DNA of 64,000 nt. Source: Pseudomonas californiensis (GTDB lineage: Bacteria > Pseudomonadota > Gammaproteobacteria > Pseudomonadales > Pseudomonadaceae). Shown here one piece after another: positions 38,946 to 47,119 of this stretch. Location: the NCBI RefSeq assembly GCF_021147775.1, contig NZ_JAGTPK010000029.1, positions 1 through 64,000 of the forward strand. The letters are read 5' to 3'. Position 1 is the stretch's first letter; every line of letters begins with the position of its first letter. The notes below the pieces were generated by a model that made no database searches, was not told the DNA's origin, and saw only the letters and a list, made by a program, of their open reading frames with translations. A program made the translations under genes and the position numbers.

Positions 38946-40610
38946 TCAGCCGCGGTGACGACCACGGAAGTAATTGATCAGACCTTGAGTCGACGCATCG
39001 TCTGCTGCCTCTTCGGTGCCGCCAGTCAGGCGCTGGTAAACAGCCTTGCCCATTTCCTTGCCCAGCTCGACGCCCCACTGGTCAAAGGCATTGGTGCCCC
39101 AGACCACGCTCTGGACGAACACCTTGTGTTCATACATGGCGACCAGCGCGCCCAGGCGGCGAGGGCTGATGCGCTCTACCACCAGGGTGTTGCTTGGGCG
39201 GTTGCCCGGGATGACCTTGTGCGGCGCAAGTTTCTGCACTTCGTCTTCGGCCAGACCTTTTTCACGCAACTCGGCTTCGGCTTCAGCGCGAGTCTTGCCC
39301 ATCATCAGTGCCTGGCTTTGCGACAGGCAGTTGGCGTACAGCCACTGATGGTGGTCGGCGACCGGGTTGAAGCTGACGATCGGCACGATGAAGTCGGCCG
39401 GGATCATTTGGGTGCCTTGATGCAGCAGCTGGTGATAAGCGTGCTGGCCGTTGGCGCCTACGCCGCCCCAGATGACCGGGCCAGTGTCGGTGGAAACCGG
39501 TGTTCCGTCCTGACGCACGCTCTTGCCATTGGACTCCATGTCCAGTTGCTGCAAGTGCTTGGTGATATTTCGCAGGTAATGGTCATACGGCAGGATCGCG
39601 TGGCTTTGCGCGCCCCAGAAGTTGCCGTACCAGACACCCAGCAGGGCCAGCAGCACCGGCATGTTCTGTTCGAACGGCGCGCTCTGGAAATGCTGATCCA
39701 TGGTATAGGCGCCAGACAGCAGTTCCTTGAAGTTGGACATGCCGATGGCCAGCGCGATAGGCAGACCAATGGCCGACCACAGCGAGTAACGACCGCCGAC
39801 CCAGTCCCACATCGGGAAGATGTTTTCTTCGCGGATGCCGAACGCGACGGCGGCAGCGTTGTTGCTGGAGACCGCGATGAAGTGGCGATGCAGCTCCACT
39901 TCAGAGCCGCCCTGTGCCAGGTACCAGGCGCGGGCGGCCTGGGCGTTCTTCAGGGTTTCGAGGGTGTTGAACGACTTCGACGAAACGATGAACAGCGTAG
40001 TCTCGGCGCGAATCTTCATCGACAGCTCGTGGAACTCACTGCCGTCGATGTTTGCCAGGTAATGGCAGCGCACGCCTTTATGGGCGTAAGCGACCAGCGC
40101 CTCGGATACCAGCTCTGGACCGAGGAACGAGCCACCAATGCCGATGTTGACCACATCAGTGATCGGCTTCTCGGTGTAACCGCGCCACAGACCATCGTGG
40201 ATTCGTCCGACCAGCTCGGTCATCTGATTCAGCACGCGGTGCACATCGGGCATCACGTCAGTACCGTTGACCTTGAGCTTGTCGCCTACTGGACGACGCA
40301 GCGCGGTGTGCAGGGCAGGACGGCCTTCGGATGAGTTGACCAACTCACCGTCGTACTGCGCCTTGATTGCGTCTTTCAGGCCCACTTCACCGGCCAGGCT
40401 GACCAACAGGTCGCGAGTCTCGGCGGTGATGAGGTTTTTGGAGTAGTCGAGAAAAAGACCGCAGCTGCTGAGAGTGAATTGGTTGAAGCGCTGCGGATCT
40501 GCATTGAATGCGTCGCGCATGCTGAAATCCTGCATGGCTTTGCGGTGCTGACTCAACGCCTGCCAGGCGGGCAGAGCGGTCACATCGGAAGGATTGCGGT
40601 AGTACTCCAT
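38946..40610 (-). CDS. pgi: Glucose-6-phosphate isomerase Pgi
   Basis: Pgi interconverts glucose-6-phosphate and fructose-6-phosphate. The 554-residue protein carries both PGI signatures, FPMWDWVGGRYSLWSAIG and, near the C-terminus, the HKVFVQSVVWGTNAFDQWGVELGK region. The catalytic Glu lies in the GGVGANGQHAYHQLLHQGT neighbourhood. It lies downstream of panD with 186 bases between, in the conserved pcnB-folK-panBCD-pgi-acs order. Confidence 0.97.
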   Translation of the reverse strand: MEYYRNPSDVTALPAWQALSQHRKAMQDFSMRDAFNADPQRFNQFTLSSCGLFLDYSKNLITAETRDLLVSLAGEVGLKDAIKAQYDGELVNSSEGRPALHTALRRPVGDKLKVNGTDVMPDVHRVLNQMTELVGRIHDGLWRGYTEKPITDVVNIGIGGSFLGPELVSEALVAYAHKGVRCHYLANIDGSEFHELSMKIRAETTLFIVSSKSFNTLETLKNAQAARAWYLAQGGSEVELHRHFIAVSSNNAAAVAFGIREENIFPMWDWVGGRYSLWSAIGLPIALAIGMSNFKELLSGAYTMDQHFQSAPFEQNMPVLLALLGVWYGNFWGAQSHAILPYDHYLRNITKHLQQLDMESNGKSVRQDGTPVSTDTGPVIWGGVGANGQHAYHQLLHQGTQMIPADFIVPIVSFNPVADHHQWLYANCLSQSQALMMGKTRAEAEAELREKGLAEDEVQKLAPHKVIPGNRPSNTLVVERISPRRLGALVAMYEHKVFVQSVVWGTNAFDQWGVELGKEMGKAVYQRLTGGTEEAADDASTQGLINYFRGRHRG

Positions 40611-40737
40611 CGCTGCGGGTTTCCTTTAGCTGGATCTGTCTTGGACGTTTTGGAGCGAGGTCGCAAACTGACTCATGGGCCACAGAATGCAGACTACCCC
40701 TCGCTTGCCTGTTTGTCTGCGCTTCGCTGTACCTGAG

Positions 40738-40767
40738 CCCGGTACTTTTTCACACGTGAAACCCGGG
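40738..40767. other. Hairpin between panD and pgi
   Basis: TTTCAC/GTGAAA (40748-40753 with 40756-40761) is flanked by CCCGG/CCGGG (40738-40742 with 40763-40767) through an internal bulge. The T-run lies on the plus strand. It could end the panBCD message weakly. The rest of 40611-40796 shows nothing else. Confidence 0.45.
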
Positions 40768-40796
40768 GTTTTCGTTCGAATGCTGCCGTCGGTCAA

Positions 40797-41177
40797 TTAC
40801 GCAAACTGTACCGGTATGGCATTACTGGTATGGCTTAGTTCATTGCCAGGCCCCATGTACAGCATGCGCGGCTTGAAATTGACCAGCTCGGCTTCGCTGT
40901 AATGAGCATAGGCACAGATGATGACGCGGTCGCCGACCTTGGCTTTGTGCGCGGCGGCACCGTTGACCGAGATCATGCGCGAACCTTCCTCGCCACGGAT
41001 GGCGTATGTGGTGAAGCGCTCGCCGTTGTCGATGTTGTAGATCTGGATCTGTTCGTACTCACGAATGCCGGACAGGTCCAGCCATTCGCCATCGATGGCG
41101 CACGACCCTTCTTAGTCGAGCACCGCGTGGGTGACTTCGGCGCGGTGCAGTTTGGCTTTGAGCATTACAGCGTGCAT
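40797..41177 (-). pseudogene. panD: Aspartate 1-decarboxylase PanD with an in-frame TAA at codon 22
   Basis: PanD makes beta-alanine from aspartate for pantothenate. The frame from ATG 41177 to the TAA at 40797 spans 126 codons and aligns end to end with Pseudomonas PanD (MHAVMLKAKLHRAEVTHAVLD, stop, EGSCAIDGEWLDLSG and so on, ending NAIPVQFA). Codon 22, normally Tyr just before the self-cleavage site Gly24-Ser25, is TAA at 41112-41114. The 21-residue product could not form the pyruvoyl enzyme. No other damage is visible, so the mutation is recent or a sequencing error. It starts 7 bases after panC. Confidence 0.9.
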
Positions 41178-41184
41178 CTTGTTG

Positions 41185-42036
41185 TTATTCCTTGATCAGG
41201 TGCAAATTGTCGATCAGTCGGGTCTTGCCCATGAACGCAGCGGCCAGGATCACCAGATCTCGATCTGTTGTGGTTGCCGGGCGCAGGCTGACGGCTTCGC
41301 GTATTTCCAGGTAGTCGATACGAAAGCCTGCCGCTTCCAATGAATGCCGGTTGCGCTCCAGCACGCCTTCAAAGTCCTGCTCGCCCTGTTGGACTGCATC
41401 GGCGATCTGGCGGATGGCACGGTACAGCGCGGGCGCTGCGGCCCGTTGTTCGTCATTCAGGTAGCCGTTGCGTGAAGAAAGCGCCAGACCATTGGCAGCG
41501 CGAACCGTTGGCTCGCCGATAATCTGGATTGGCATGTTCAAGTCGCGAACCATGGCGCGGATCACGGCAAGCTGCTGGAAGTCCTTCTCTCCGAACACGG
41601 CCAGATCGGGCTGCACCATGTTGAACAGCTTGCTGACTACCGTCGCGACGCCGTCAAAATGGCCTGGACGACTTGCGCCGCAGAGGCCTTCCGACAGATG
41701 CGGCACGCTGACCAGGGTCTGGTCTGCCATGCCGTTGGGGTACATCTCTTCAACGCTCGGCGTGAACAGCAGGTTGCAGCCCGCCTGCAGGAGTTTTTCC
41801 TGGTCGGCGGCGAGCGTGCGAGGGTAGGTCGCCAGATCTTCGTTGGGCCCAAACTGCAACGGGTTGACGAAAATGGTGGCGACCACGAAGTCTGCGCGCT
41901 GAGCGGCTTTGGTGACCAGTGCAGCATGGCCGCTGTGTAGATTGCCCATGGTCGGTGTCAGGCCGATCCGCTTGCCTTCGCTGCGCGCCCGCGCAACGGC
42001 TGCACGCAGTTCCAGTACGGTTTTTACAGTGTTCAT
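41185..42036 (-). CDS. panC: Pantoate-beta-alanine ligase PanC
   Basis: PanC joins pantoate and beta-alanine, using ATP, to make pantothenate. The 283-residue protein has the nucleotide-binding TPTMGNLHSGHAALV motif, FVNPLQFGPNEDLATYPR and the KMSKS-like LSSRNGYL region. It overlaps panB by four bases (ATGA), so the two are translationally coupled, and it is followed by the interrupted panD. It therefore looks functional while its beta-alanine supply from panD does not. Confidence 0.97.
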   Translation of the reverse strand: MNTVKTVLELRAAVARARSEGKRIGLTPTMGNLHSGHAALVTKAAQRADFVVATIFVNPLQFGPNEDLATYPRTLAADQEKLLQAGCNLLFTPSVEEMYPNGMADQTLVSVPHLSEGLCGASRPGHFDGVATVVSKLFNMVQPDLAVFGEKDFQQLAVIRAMVRDLNMPIQIIGEPTVRAANGLALSSRNGYLNDEQRAAAPALYRAIRQIADAVQQGEQDFEGVLERNRHSLEAAGFRIDYLEIREAVSLRPATTTDRDLVILAAAFMGKTRLIDNLHLIKE

Positions 42037-42833
42037 GCCGAGAATCCGTGTTCAATTGCCGGGAAGCTGACGTCTTTGACCGACGTGACGTACGCTGTGA
42101 TGGCCGACTGGATGTCAGGCTGGCCAACCATGAAGTTTTTCACGAACTTGGGCACACGACCGGTGATCGACAAACCGAGCATGTCGTGCAGCACCAGCAC
42201 CTGTCCGTCGGTGGCGCTGCCCGCGCCAATACCGATGACCGGAATCTTGACCGCCTGAGTGATCTCTTCGGCCAGTTCGCTGGGCACGCACTCCAGCAGA
42301 ATCATCGCCGCACCAGCCTGTTCCAGCGTAATGGCGTCGGCACGCATCTGACGCGCCTGTGCTTCCAGGCGTCCCTGAACCTTGTAACCGCCCAGTACGT
42401 TGACTGATTGAGGCGTAAGGCCCATGTGTGCGCACACCGGGATGCCGCGTTCGGCCAGCAGACGTATCGACTCGGCCAGCCAGGCAGCGCCTTCGACCTT
42501 GACCATATGTGCGCCGGCTTGCATGAGCGTGGTGCTGTTGATGAAGGTCTGTTCCAGCGTGGCGTTGGCCATGAACGGCAGGTCTGCGAGGATCAGGGCG
42601 CCCTGATTGCCGCGTTTGACGCATGCAACGTGATACGCCATATCAGCTGTCGTAACAGGAAGGGTGCTGTCATGCCCCTGCAGGACCATGCCCAGCGAGT
42701 CGCCTATCAGCAGCACTTCGACACCTGCCTGACTGGCCGCGTGGGCGAAGGTTGCGTCATAGCAGGTCAGCATGGTGATCTTCTCACCTTTCTGTTTCAT
42801 ACCCAGCAACGACGTAACGGTTATGTTCGGCAT
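42033..42833 (-). CDS. panB: 3-methyl-2-oxobutanoate hydroxymethyltransferase PanB
   Basis: PanB transfers a hydroxymethyl group from methylene-tetrahydrofolate to ketoisovalerate, the first step to pantoate. The 266-residue protein starts MPNITVTSLLGMKQKGEK at ATG 42833, with GGAGG seven bases upstream; a frame open further upstream is not conserved. Metal-ligand motif IGDSLGMVLQGHDSTLPV and the terminal catalytic region with GIGAGSATDGQVLVLHD are present. It is first of panB-panC-panD. Confidence 0.96.
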   Translation of the reverse strand: MPNITVTSLLGMKQKGEKITMLTCYDATFAHAASQAGVEVLLIGDSLGMVLQGHDSTLPVTTADMAYHVACVKRGNQGALILADLPFMANATLEQTFINSTTLMQAGAHMVKVEGAAWLAESIRLLAERGIPVCAHMGLTPQSVNVLGGYKVQGRLEAQARQMRADAITLEQAGAAMILLECVPSELAEEITQAVKIPVIGIGAGSATDGQVLVLHDMLGLSITGRVPKFVKNFMVGQPDIQSAITAYVTSVKDVSFPAIEHGFSA

Positions 42834-43076
42834 GTAAAGTCCTCCATCAGGCGCTGTGCGAGCGGCGATGCTCAACGCGTGAGAGTCATCTCTGGAAAAG
42901 CAGGCACACCGTCGTGTCGCGGTGTTTTGCAAAGGCCTGTTTCGCGCCCATTCACCAACGGGGTGGCGGCGGGAGGCCTATCTTCGTGAGGAGGGGGCAT
43001 GAAGTCAATTGCGGGTGTTACCCGTTTGCCGGGTCGGTTACAGACTGGCCGTAACAGGTGACAGAGCGTTACGCCT

Positions 43077-43559
43077 TTACGGTAAACGTTCCAGCCCGAC
43101 AAAAGGGCATTCGCTCAGCAGGCGGTTCAGCGGGCGACCGTCGGCCAGTGTCAGCTCCGGTGCCAGCTCGGCCAGCGGATAAAGAACGAAGGGGCGCGCG
43201 TGCATGTGGTAATGAGGGACTTTGAGGCGCGGCTCGTCCAGCAGGCGATCACCGAACAACAGGATATCGAGGTCCAGCGTACGGGGCCCCCAGCGTTCGT
43301 GGCGTTCACGCCCCTGATCCAGCTCGATGGCTTGTAATGCATCGAGCAACGCCAGCGGCGCCAGCGATGTGTCGACGACCGCCACGGCATTGGTGAATCT
43401 GGGCTGGCCGGGCAGCAGGGAGTCGCTTGCATAGAAAGACGAAACGCCAGCCAGCTTGCAACCTTGCACATTGTCCAGCGCCTTGAGCGCGTTGCGAAGT
43501 TGCTCGGCCGGGTCAGCAAGGTTGCTGCCCAGACCGATGTAAACGCGTTCGGTGATCAA
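43077..43559 (-). CDS. folK: 2-amino-4-hydroxy-6-hydroxymethyldihydropteridine pyrophosphokinase FolK
   Basis: FolK transfers pyrophosphate to the pterin before FolP acts. The 160-residue protein shows YIGLGSNLADPAEQLR at its start, the flexible loop with SSFYASDSLLPGQPRFTNAV and the metal/ATP site RWGPRTLDLDILLFGD. It follows pcnB by 6 bases in the same direction. The 243 bases to panB show nothing beyond the panB leader. Confidence 0.96.
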   Translation of the reverse strand: MITERVYIGLGSNLADPAEQLRNALKALDNVQGCKLAGVSSFYASDSLLPGQPRFTNAVAVVDTSLAPLALLDALQAIELDQGRERHERWGPRTLDLDILLFGDRLLDEPRLKVPHYHMHARPFVLYPLAELAPELTLADGRPLNRLLSECPFVGLERLP

Positions 43560-43565
43560 AACGGT

Positions 43566-44975
43566 TTACTCACTCGACGCGCCTGAAGCATCAGAGCCGC
43601 TGCGCTTGCGCTTGGCTCCGCTGTTACGGCGACGCTTGCGAGGAGCTGCACCGGCTGCTTCAGGCTTGCTGCCAAGGTCGCGAATCATGTCGCGGCGCTC
43701 GCTGTCGTTGCAATCCTGATAGTCGGTCCACCATTGGCCCAGGCCATCGGTCTGCTCGCCAGCGGACTCACGCAACAACAGAAAGTCGTAACCGGCACGG
43801 AAGCGCGAGTTGTCGAGCAGCAGATCGGCACGTTTGCCGGAGCGACGTGGCAGACGCTCCTGCATGTCCCAGATCTCGCGGATCGGCAGGGTAAAGCGTT
43901 TGGGAATCGCGATGCGTTGGCACTGCTCGATAATCAACTCGTGAGCTGCGTCCTGCATGGCGGCAATCGGTGGCATGCCACGCTCTTGCGCGCGCAGCAC
44001 CTTGGCCGGCAGGGCAGGCCAGAGCAGGGCGGCGAACAGGAACGCAGGCGTCACCGGCTTGTTCTGCTTGATTCGCAGGTCGGTGTTGATCAAGGCGTTG
44101 CTGATCAGTGTGTGGGTGTAGGTCGGGTTGTATTCCAGCGCCTTGGAACTGGCAGGGAACAACGGCTCGAACAGCTCCAGGTCGACCAGCATCTCGAACG
44201 TGGAGGCGGCATGGCCGGAAAGAAACAGCTTCAGCACTTCTTCAAAAAGGCGGGCTGAAGGGATATCGCGCAACATCGCTGCCAGTGGGCGAATCGGCAG
44301 CGCGCTGTGCTTCTCGATGCCGAAATCCAGCTTGGCGGCGAAACGCACGGCACGCAGCATGCGCACCGGGTCTTCCTTGTAGCGCTGCTCAGGGTCGCCG
44401 ATAAGGCGGATCAGACGATTGCGAATGTCGTGCACGCCGTTGGCGTAATCAAGCACACGCTCGCTGACCGGATCGTAGTACAGCGCGTTGATCGTGAAGT
44501 CGCGACGCTGGGCGTCCTCTTCAAGCGTGCCGTAGACGTTGTCACGCAGGATGCGGCCGCTTTCGTTACGCGAGGACTGGTTGCTGTCCTCTTCTTCATC
44601 GTCTTGCGGATGATTGGCGCGGAACGTTGCCACTTCGATGATTTCACGGCCGAAGTGAATATGGACCAGCTTGAACCGGCGGCCAATGATTCGGGCGTTG
44701 CGGAATTCGGCACGGACCTGCTCTGGCGTGGCGCTGGTGGCGACGTCAAAGTCCTTGGGCGTGATGTTGAGCATCATGTCGCGTACGCAGCCACCGACCA
44801 GATAGGCCTGGTAGCCTGCGTTCTGCAGACGCTCGACGATATTGACGGCATAGCGGCTGAACTGACTGCGCTGCAGCGAATGCTGGCTGCTATTGAGCAC
44901 TTCAGGCGTGGTACGCGTATGTTGCTGCGGCTTGCGCAGTGGAGAGCGAAATGACTGGAACAGCTTCTTCAGCAT
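43566..44975 (-). CDS. pcnB: Poly(A) polymerase I PcnB
   Basis: PcnB adds poly(A) tails that target RNA for decay by enzymes such as PNPase. I start it at ATG 44975 (MLKKLFQSFRSPLRK), the Pseudomonas family start, giving 469 residues; the frame is open for 24 more codons. The nucleotidyltransferase core has AYLVGGCVRDMML and the DFDV metal pair, then RRDFTINALYYD. The neck and body domains follow. The last 35 residues are very basic (RKRRRNSGAKRKR), fitting RNA binding. No strong Shine-Dalgarno is visible for any start. Confidence 0.94.
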   Translation of the reverse strand: MLKKLFQSFRSPLRKPQQHTRTTPEVLNSSQHSLQRSQFSRYAVNIVERLQNAGYQAYLVGGCVRDMMLNITPKDFDVATSATPEQVRAEFRNARIIGRRFKLVHIHFGREIIEVATFRANHPQDDEEEDSNQSSRNESGRILRDNVYGTLEEDAQRRDFTINALYYDPVSERVLDYANGVHDIRNRLIRLIGDPEQRYKEDPVRMLRAVRFAAKLDFGIEKHSALPIRPLAAMLRDIPSARLFEEVLKLFLSGHAASTFEMLVDLELFEPLFPASSKALEYNPTYTHTLISNALINTDLRIKQNKPVTPAFLFAALLWPALPAKVLRAQERGMPPIAAMQDAAHELIIEQCQRIAIPKRFTLPIREIWDMQERLPRRSGKRADLLLDNSRFRAGYDFLLLRESAGEQTDGLGQWWTDYQDCNDSERRDMIRDLGSKPEAAGAAPRKRRRNSGAKRKRSGSDASGASSE

Positions 44976-45109
44976 GGGATGCACTGTTTGAAGGAATATT
45001 CGGCCAAAAACGTGGAATGACCGCATGATGGGCGGGGATTCTAGCATTTAGTCGAGGGATGGTGTAGGAAGCTGTCGCGGAAGGGCCAAACAATGGCTTG
45101 GGAAGCTAC

Positions 45110-45131
45110 TGGGGGAGCCGAAGCTCCCCCA
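45110..45131 (-). terminator. Terminal hairpin of CrcZ
   Basis: TGGGGGAGC pairs with GCTCCCCCA around a stable TTCG loop on the minus strand. The following U-tract is poor (AGTAGCTT), so the exact 3' end is uncertain. Confidence 0.75.
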
Positions 45132-45467
45132 AAGTGTGTGCTCTTTATTATTGTTTTGTCTTCGGGCTTCTTGTTTTTGTTGAGTGCCCATTCACGAGAC
45201 CTTCGTCTGTGAAGCCTCCCAATCGGGAGTCAAGAGCAAACGGATTGCTTTGGTCGCTGCGTTGCAATGATCATTCGATCCAACCAGTTCAGGCGCTACC
45301 TAAGGGTAGTTTTTGTTGTTCTCAGCCTGGTTGCGGGGCAAGCCCCAAATACAACTCCTCTCCAAAAGAATCAGTTAGCTGCGCCTCCGCCGTGTTGTTC
45401 TTGTTATGCGTGAGTCGATTCGTATTGTTCTTGTTATGGGTGTCGTACTGCTTGTTGTTTTTCTTGT
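45110..45467 (-). ncRNA. crcZ: Small RNA CrcZ, Hfq/Crc-titrating regulator of carbon catabolite repression
   Basis: A transcript of about 360 bases on the minus strand is predicted between cbrB and pcnB, the known crcZ position. It starts about 12 bases after a sigma-54 -24/-12 promoter and ends at a stable hairpin. It carries six A-rich CA motifs of the AANAANAA type (for example AACAAGAACAA twice and AACAACAAAAAC), the sites through which CrcZ captures Hfq/Crc and relieves repression. No protein-coding frame here has family resemblance; the open frame on the plus strand is spurious. Ends are estimates. Confidence 0.92.
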
Positions 45468-45477
45468 ACTAAGCATA

Positions 45478-45495
45478 TAGCAGAAGCTGTGCCAA
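45478..45495 (-). promoter_or_regulatory. Sigma-54 promoter of crcZ
   Basis: On the minus strand TTGGCACAGCTTCTGCTA has GG and GC separated by exactly 10 bases, fitting the YTGGCAC-N5-TTGCW consensus. CrcZ transcription is known to need sigma-54 and CbrB. Confidence 0.9.
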
Positions 45496-45552
45496 CTTTT
45501 GCAAAGGCCCGTATTCCGGGGGGTTGACGGAAAAAGCAGTTTTTGTGGGCAC

Positions 45553-45591
45553 AAAAAAGCCGGGGCTTCGTTACCGTAAGACCCGGCTTTT
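45553..45591 (-). terminator. Terminator after cbrB
   Basis: On the minus strand AAAAGCCGGG pairs with CCCGGCTTTT around a 17-base loop, followed by TTTTTT. It separates the cbrB message from crcZ. Confidence 0.85.
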
Positions 45592-45616
45592 GTTACGTTG
45601 AAGCGCTGAGGTAACA
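45591..45616. promoter_or_regulatory. Candidate CbrB upstream activating site
   Basis: TGTTAC and GTAACA form a 6-base inverted repeat separated by 14 bases, centred about 135 bases upstream of the predicted crcZ start. Such a position suits an enhancer-type sigma-54 activator. A further GTTAC lies at 45570-45574. Assignment to CbrB is inferred from context. Confidence 0.5.
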
Positions 45617-45663
45617 GTTTGCGCAAAGCCCGGAGCACCGCGTGCCAGAGCCTTGCGCAGGTT

Positions 45664-47097
45664 TCATGTCTCGCTGGCGACGCCCTTGCGACGCGGGATC
45701 CCCAGACGTTGGCGGCGTTCCCACAGACACTTGCGGCTGACACCCAGTTTGCGCGCCAGCTCGGTCTCGGTCATGTGGTCCTGATGCTCCAGAACGAAAT
45801 GCTGGAAGTAATCCTCCAGCGACAGGTCTTCGGTCGGTTCATTACCGCTTGAACCCGATCCGCCAGGCAGCGGCGCCAACCCCATGTATTCGTCGTCAGC
45901 CAGGCCGTCCAGTTCGATATCGATGCCCAGCAGGTCCGCGGTGATTTCCGGGTTCTCACAGAGGATCACCGAACGCTCCACAGCGTTCTCAAGCTCACGC
46001 ACGTTACCCGGCCAGCTGTAGTGACGGATGGCCTGTTCGGCATCCGGCGCAAACTTCAGGTCATCGCGGCCCACCTTGGCGCTCTGGCGTACCAGAAAGG
46101 CGCGGGCAATTTCGAGTATGTCGCTGCCCCGCTCGCGCAAGGCCGGAAGCTTCAGGGCGATGACATGCAGGCGGTAGAAAAGGTCTTCGCGGAACTCGCC
46201 GTTCTTGGCCAGGGTTTTCAGATCGCGGTGTGTCGCGGCAATCAGGCGAACATCAACCTTTTGCGATTGCACCGAACCTACCCGCCGAATCTCGCCTTCC
46301 TGCAGAACGCGCAACAGGCGCGCCTGAGCCTCAAGTGGCAATTCGCCGATTTCGTCGAGAAACAATGTGCCGCCGTCTGCGGCTTCCACCAGGCCGGCAC
46401 GGCCGGCGCTGGCACCGGTAAACGCGCCTTTCTCGTGGCCAAACAGCTCGGACTCGATCAGTGATTCCGGGATCGCCGCACAGTTGACGGAGATCATAGG
46501 TGCCTTGGCGCGGCGTGACAGGTTATGCAGTGCGCGAGCGACCAGTTCTTTACCTGTGCCCGATTCGCCTTGGACCAGAACGTTGGAGTCGGTGGGCGCC
46601 ACTTTGCGGATCTTGCTGTAGAGATCCAGCATGGGTGCGCACGAGCCGATGATACCGATTTCGCCATTGTTGTTTGGGCCTGCGCCTTTTTCTGCGCCGC
46701 TTGCCTTGGCCATGGCGCTGCGCTCGGCCTGCAGACTTTTCACGGTCTGGCGGTCGCGCAGAATGCGAGAAACAGCCTGAAGCATTTCGTCATGATCGAA
46801 AGGCTTGGCGATGTAATCCACGGCGCCCATCTTCATGGAATCGACCGCAGATCGCAGGCTGGCATAACTGGTCATGATCAGCACAGGCTTGCCTTCGCCC
46901 AGCTTGATCAGCTCAGTACCTGGCGCACCGGGCAGTCGCAGGTCGCTGACGATCAGGTCAAACGACGCGATGCTGAAACGTTCCTGAGCTTCCTGGACGG
47001 AGCCAGCTTCGCTGACTTCATACTGGTTGCGTTCAAGCAGGCGACGCAGGGCTGAGCGGATAATCGTTTCGTCTTCGACGATCAAAATATGCGGCAT
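45664..47097 (-). CDS. cbrB: Sigma-54-dependent response regulator CbrB
   Basis: CbrB is the response regulator of the CbrA/CbrB system that controls use of amino acids and other carbon sources. The 477-residue protein has a receiver domain with phosphoacceptor D52 (SDLRLPG), a AAA+ sigma-54 interaction domain with Walker A GESGTGKE, the sigma-54 loop GAFTGA and GTLFLDEIGELP, and a Fis-type helix-turn-helix at the C-terminus (TETELARKLGVSRKCLWERRQRLG). It starts 22 bases after cbrA and its known target crcZ lies just downstream. Confidence 0.97.
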   Translation of the reverse strand: MPHILIVEDETIIRSALRRLLERNQYEVSEAGSVQEAQERFSIASFDLIVSDLRLPGAPGTELIKLGEGKPVLIMTSYASLRSAVDSMKMGAVDYIAKPFDHDEMLQAVSRILRDRQTVKSLQAERSAMAKASGAEKGAGPNNNGEIGIIGSCAPMLDLYSKIRKVAPTDSNVLVQGESGTGKELVARALHNLSRRAKAPMISVNCAAIPESLIESELFGHEKGAFTGASAGRAGLVEAADGGTLFLDEIGELPLEAQARLLRVLQEGEIRRVGSVQSQKVDVRLIAATHRDLKTLAKNGEFREDLFYRLHVIALKLPALRERGSDILEIARAFLVRQSAKVGRDDLKFAPDAEQAIRHYSWPGNVRELENAVERSVILCENPEITADLLGIDIELDGLADDEYMGLAPLPGGSGSSGNEPTEDLSLEDYFQHFVLEHQDHMTETELARKLGVSRKCLWERRQRLGIPRRKGVASET

Positions 47098-47119
47098 TGA
47101 TTCAATTCTCTCGACGGTC

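Noticed and set aside
40902..41195. Plus-strand frame opposite panD
   Set aside because: It is open only because it mirrors panD; the panD frame on the minus strand aligns to its family end to end apart from one stop codon.
45098..45472. A 124-codon plus-strand frame between pcnB and cbrB
   Set aside because: It is antisense to CrcZ, and its Leu/Phe/Val/Cys-rich sequence is the complement of the A-rich CA motifs. The sRNA explains the region better.
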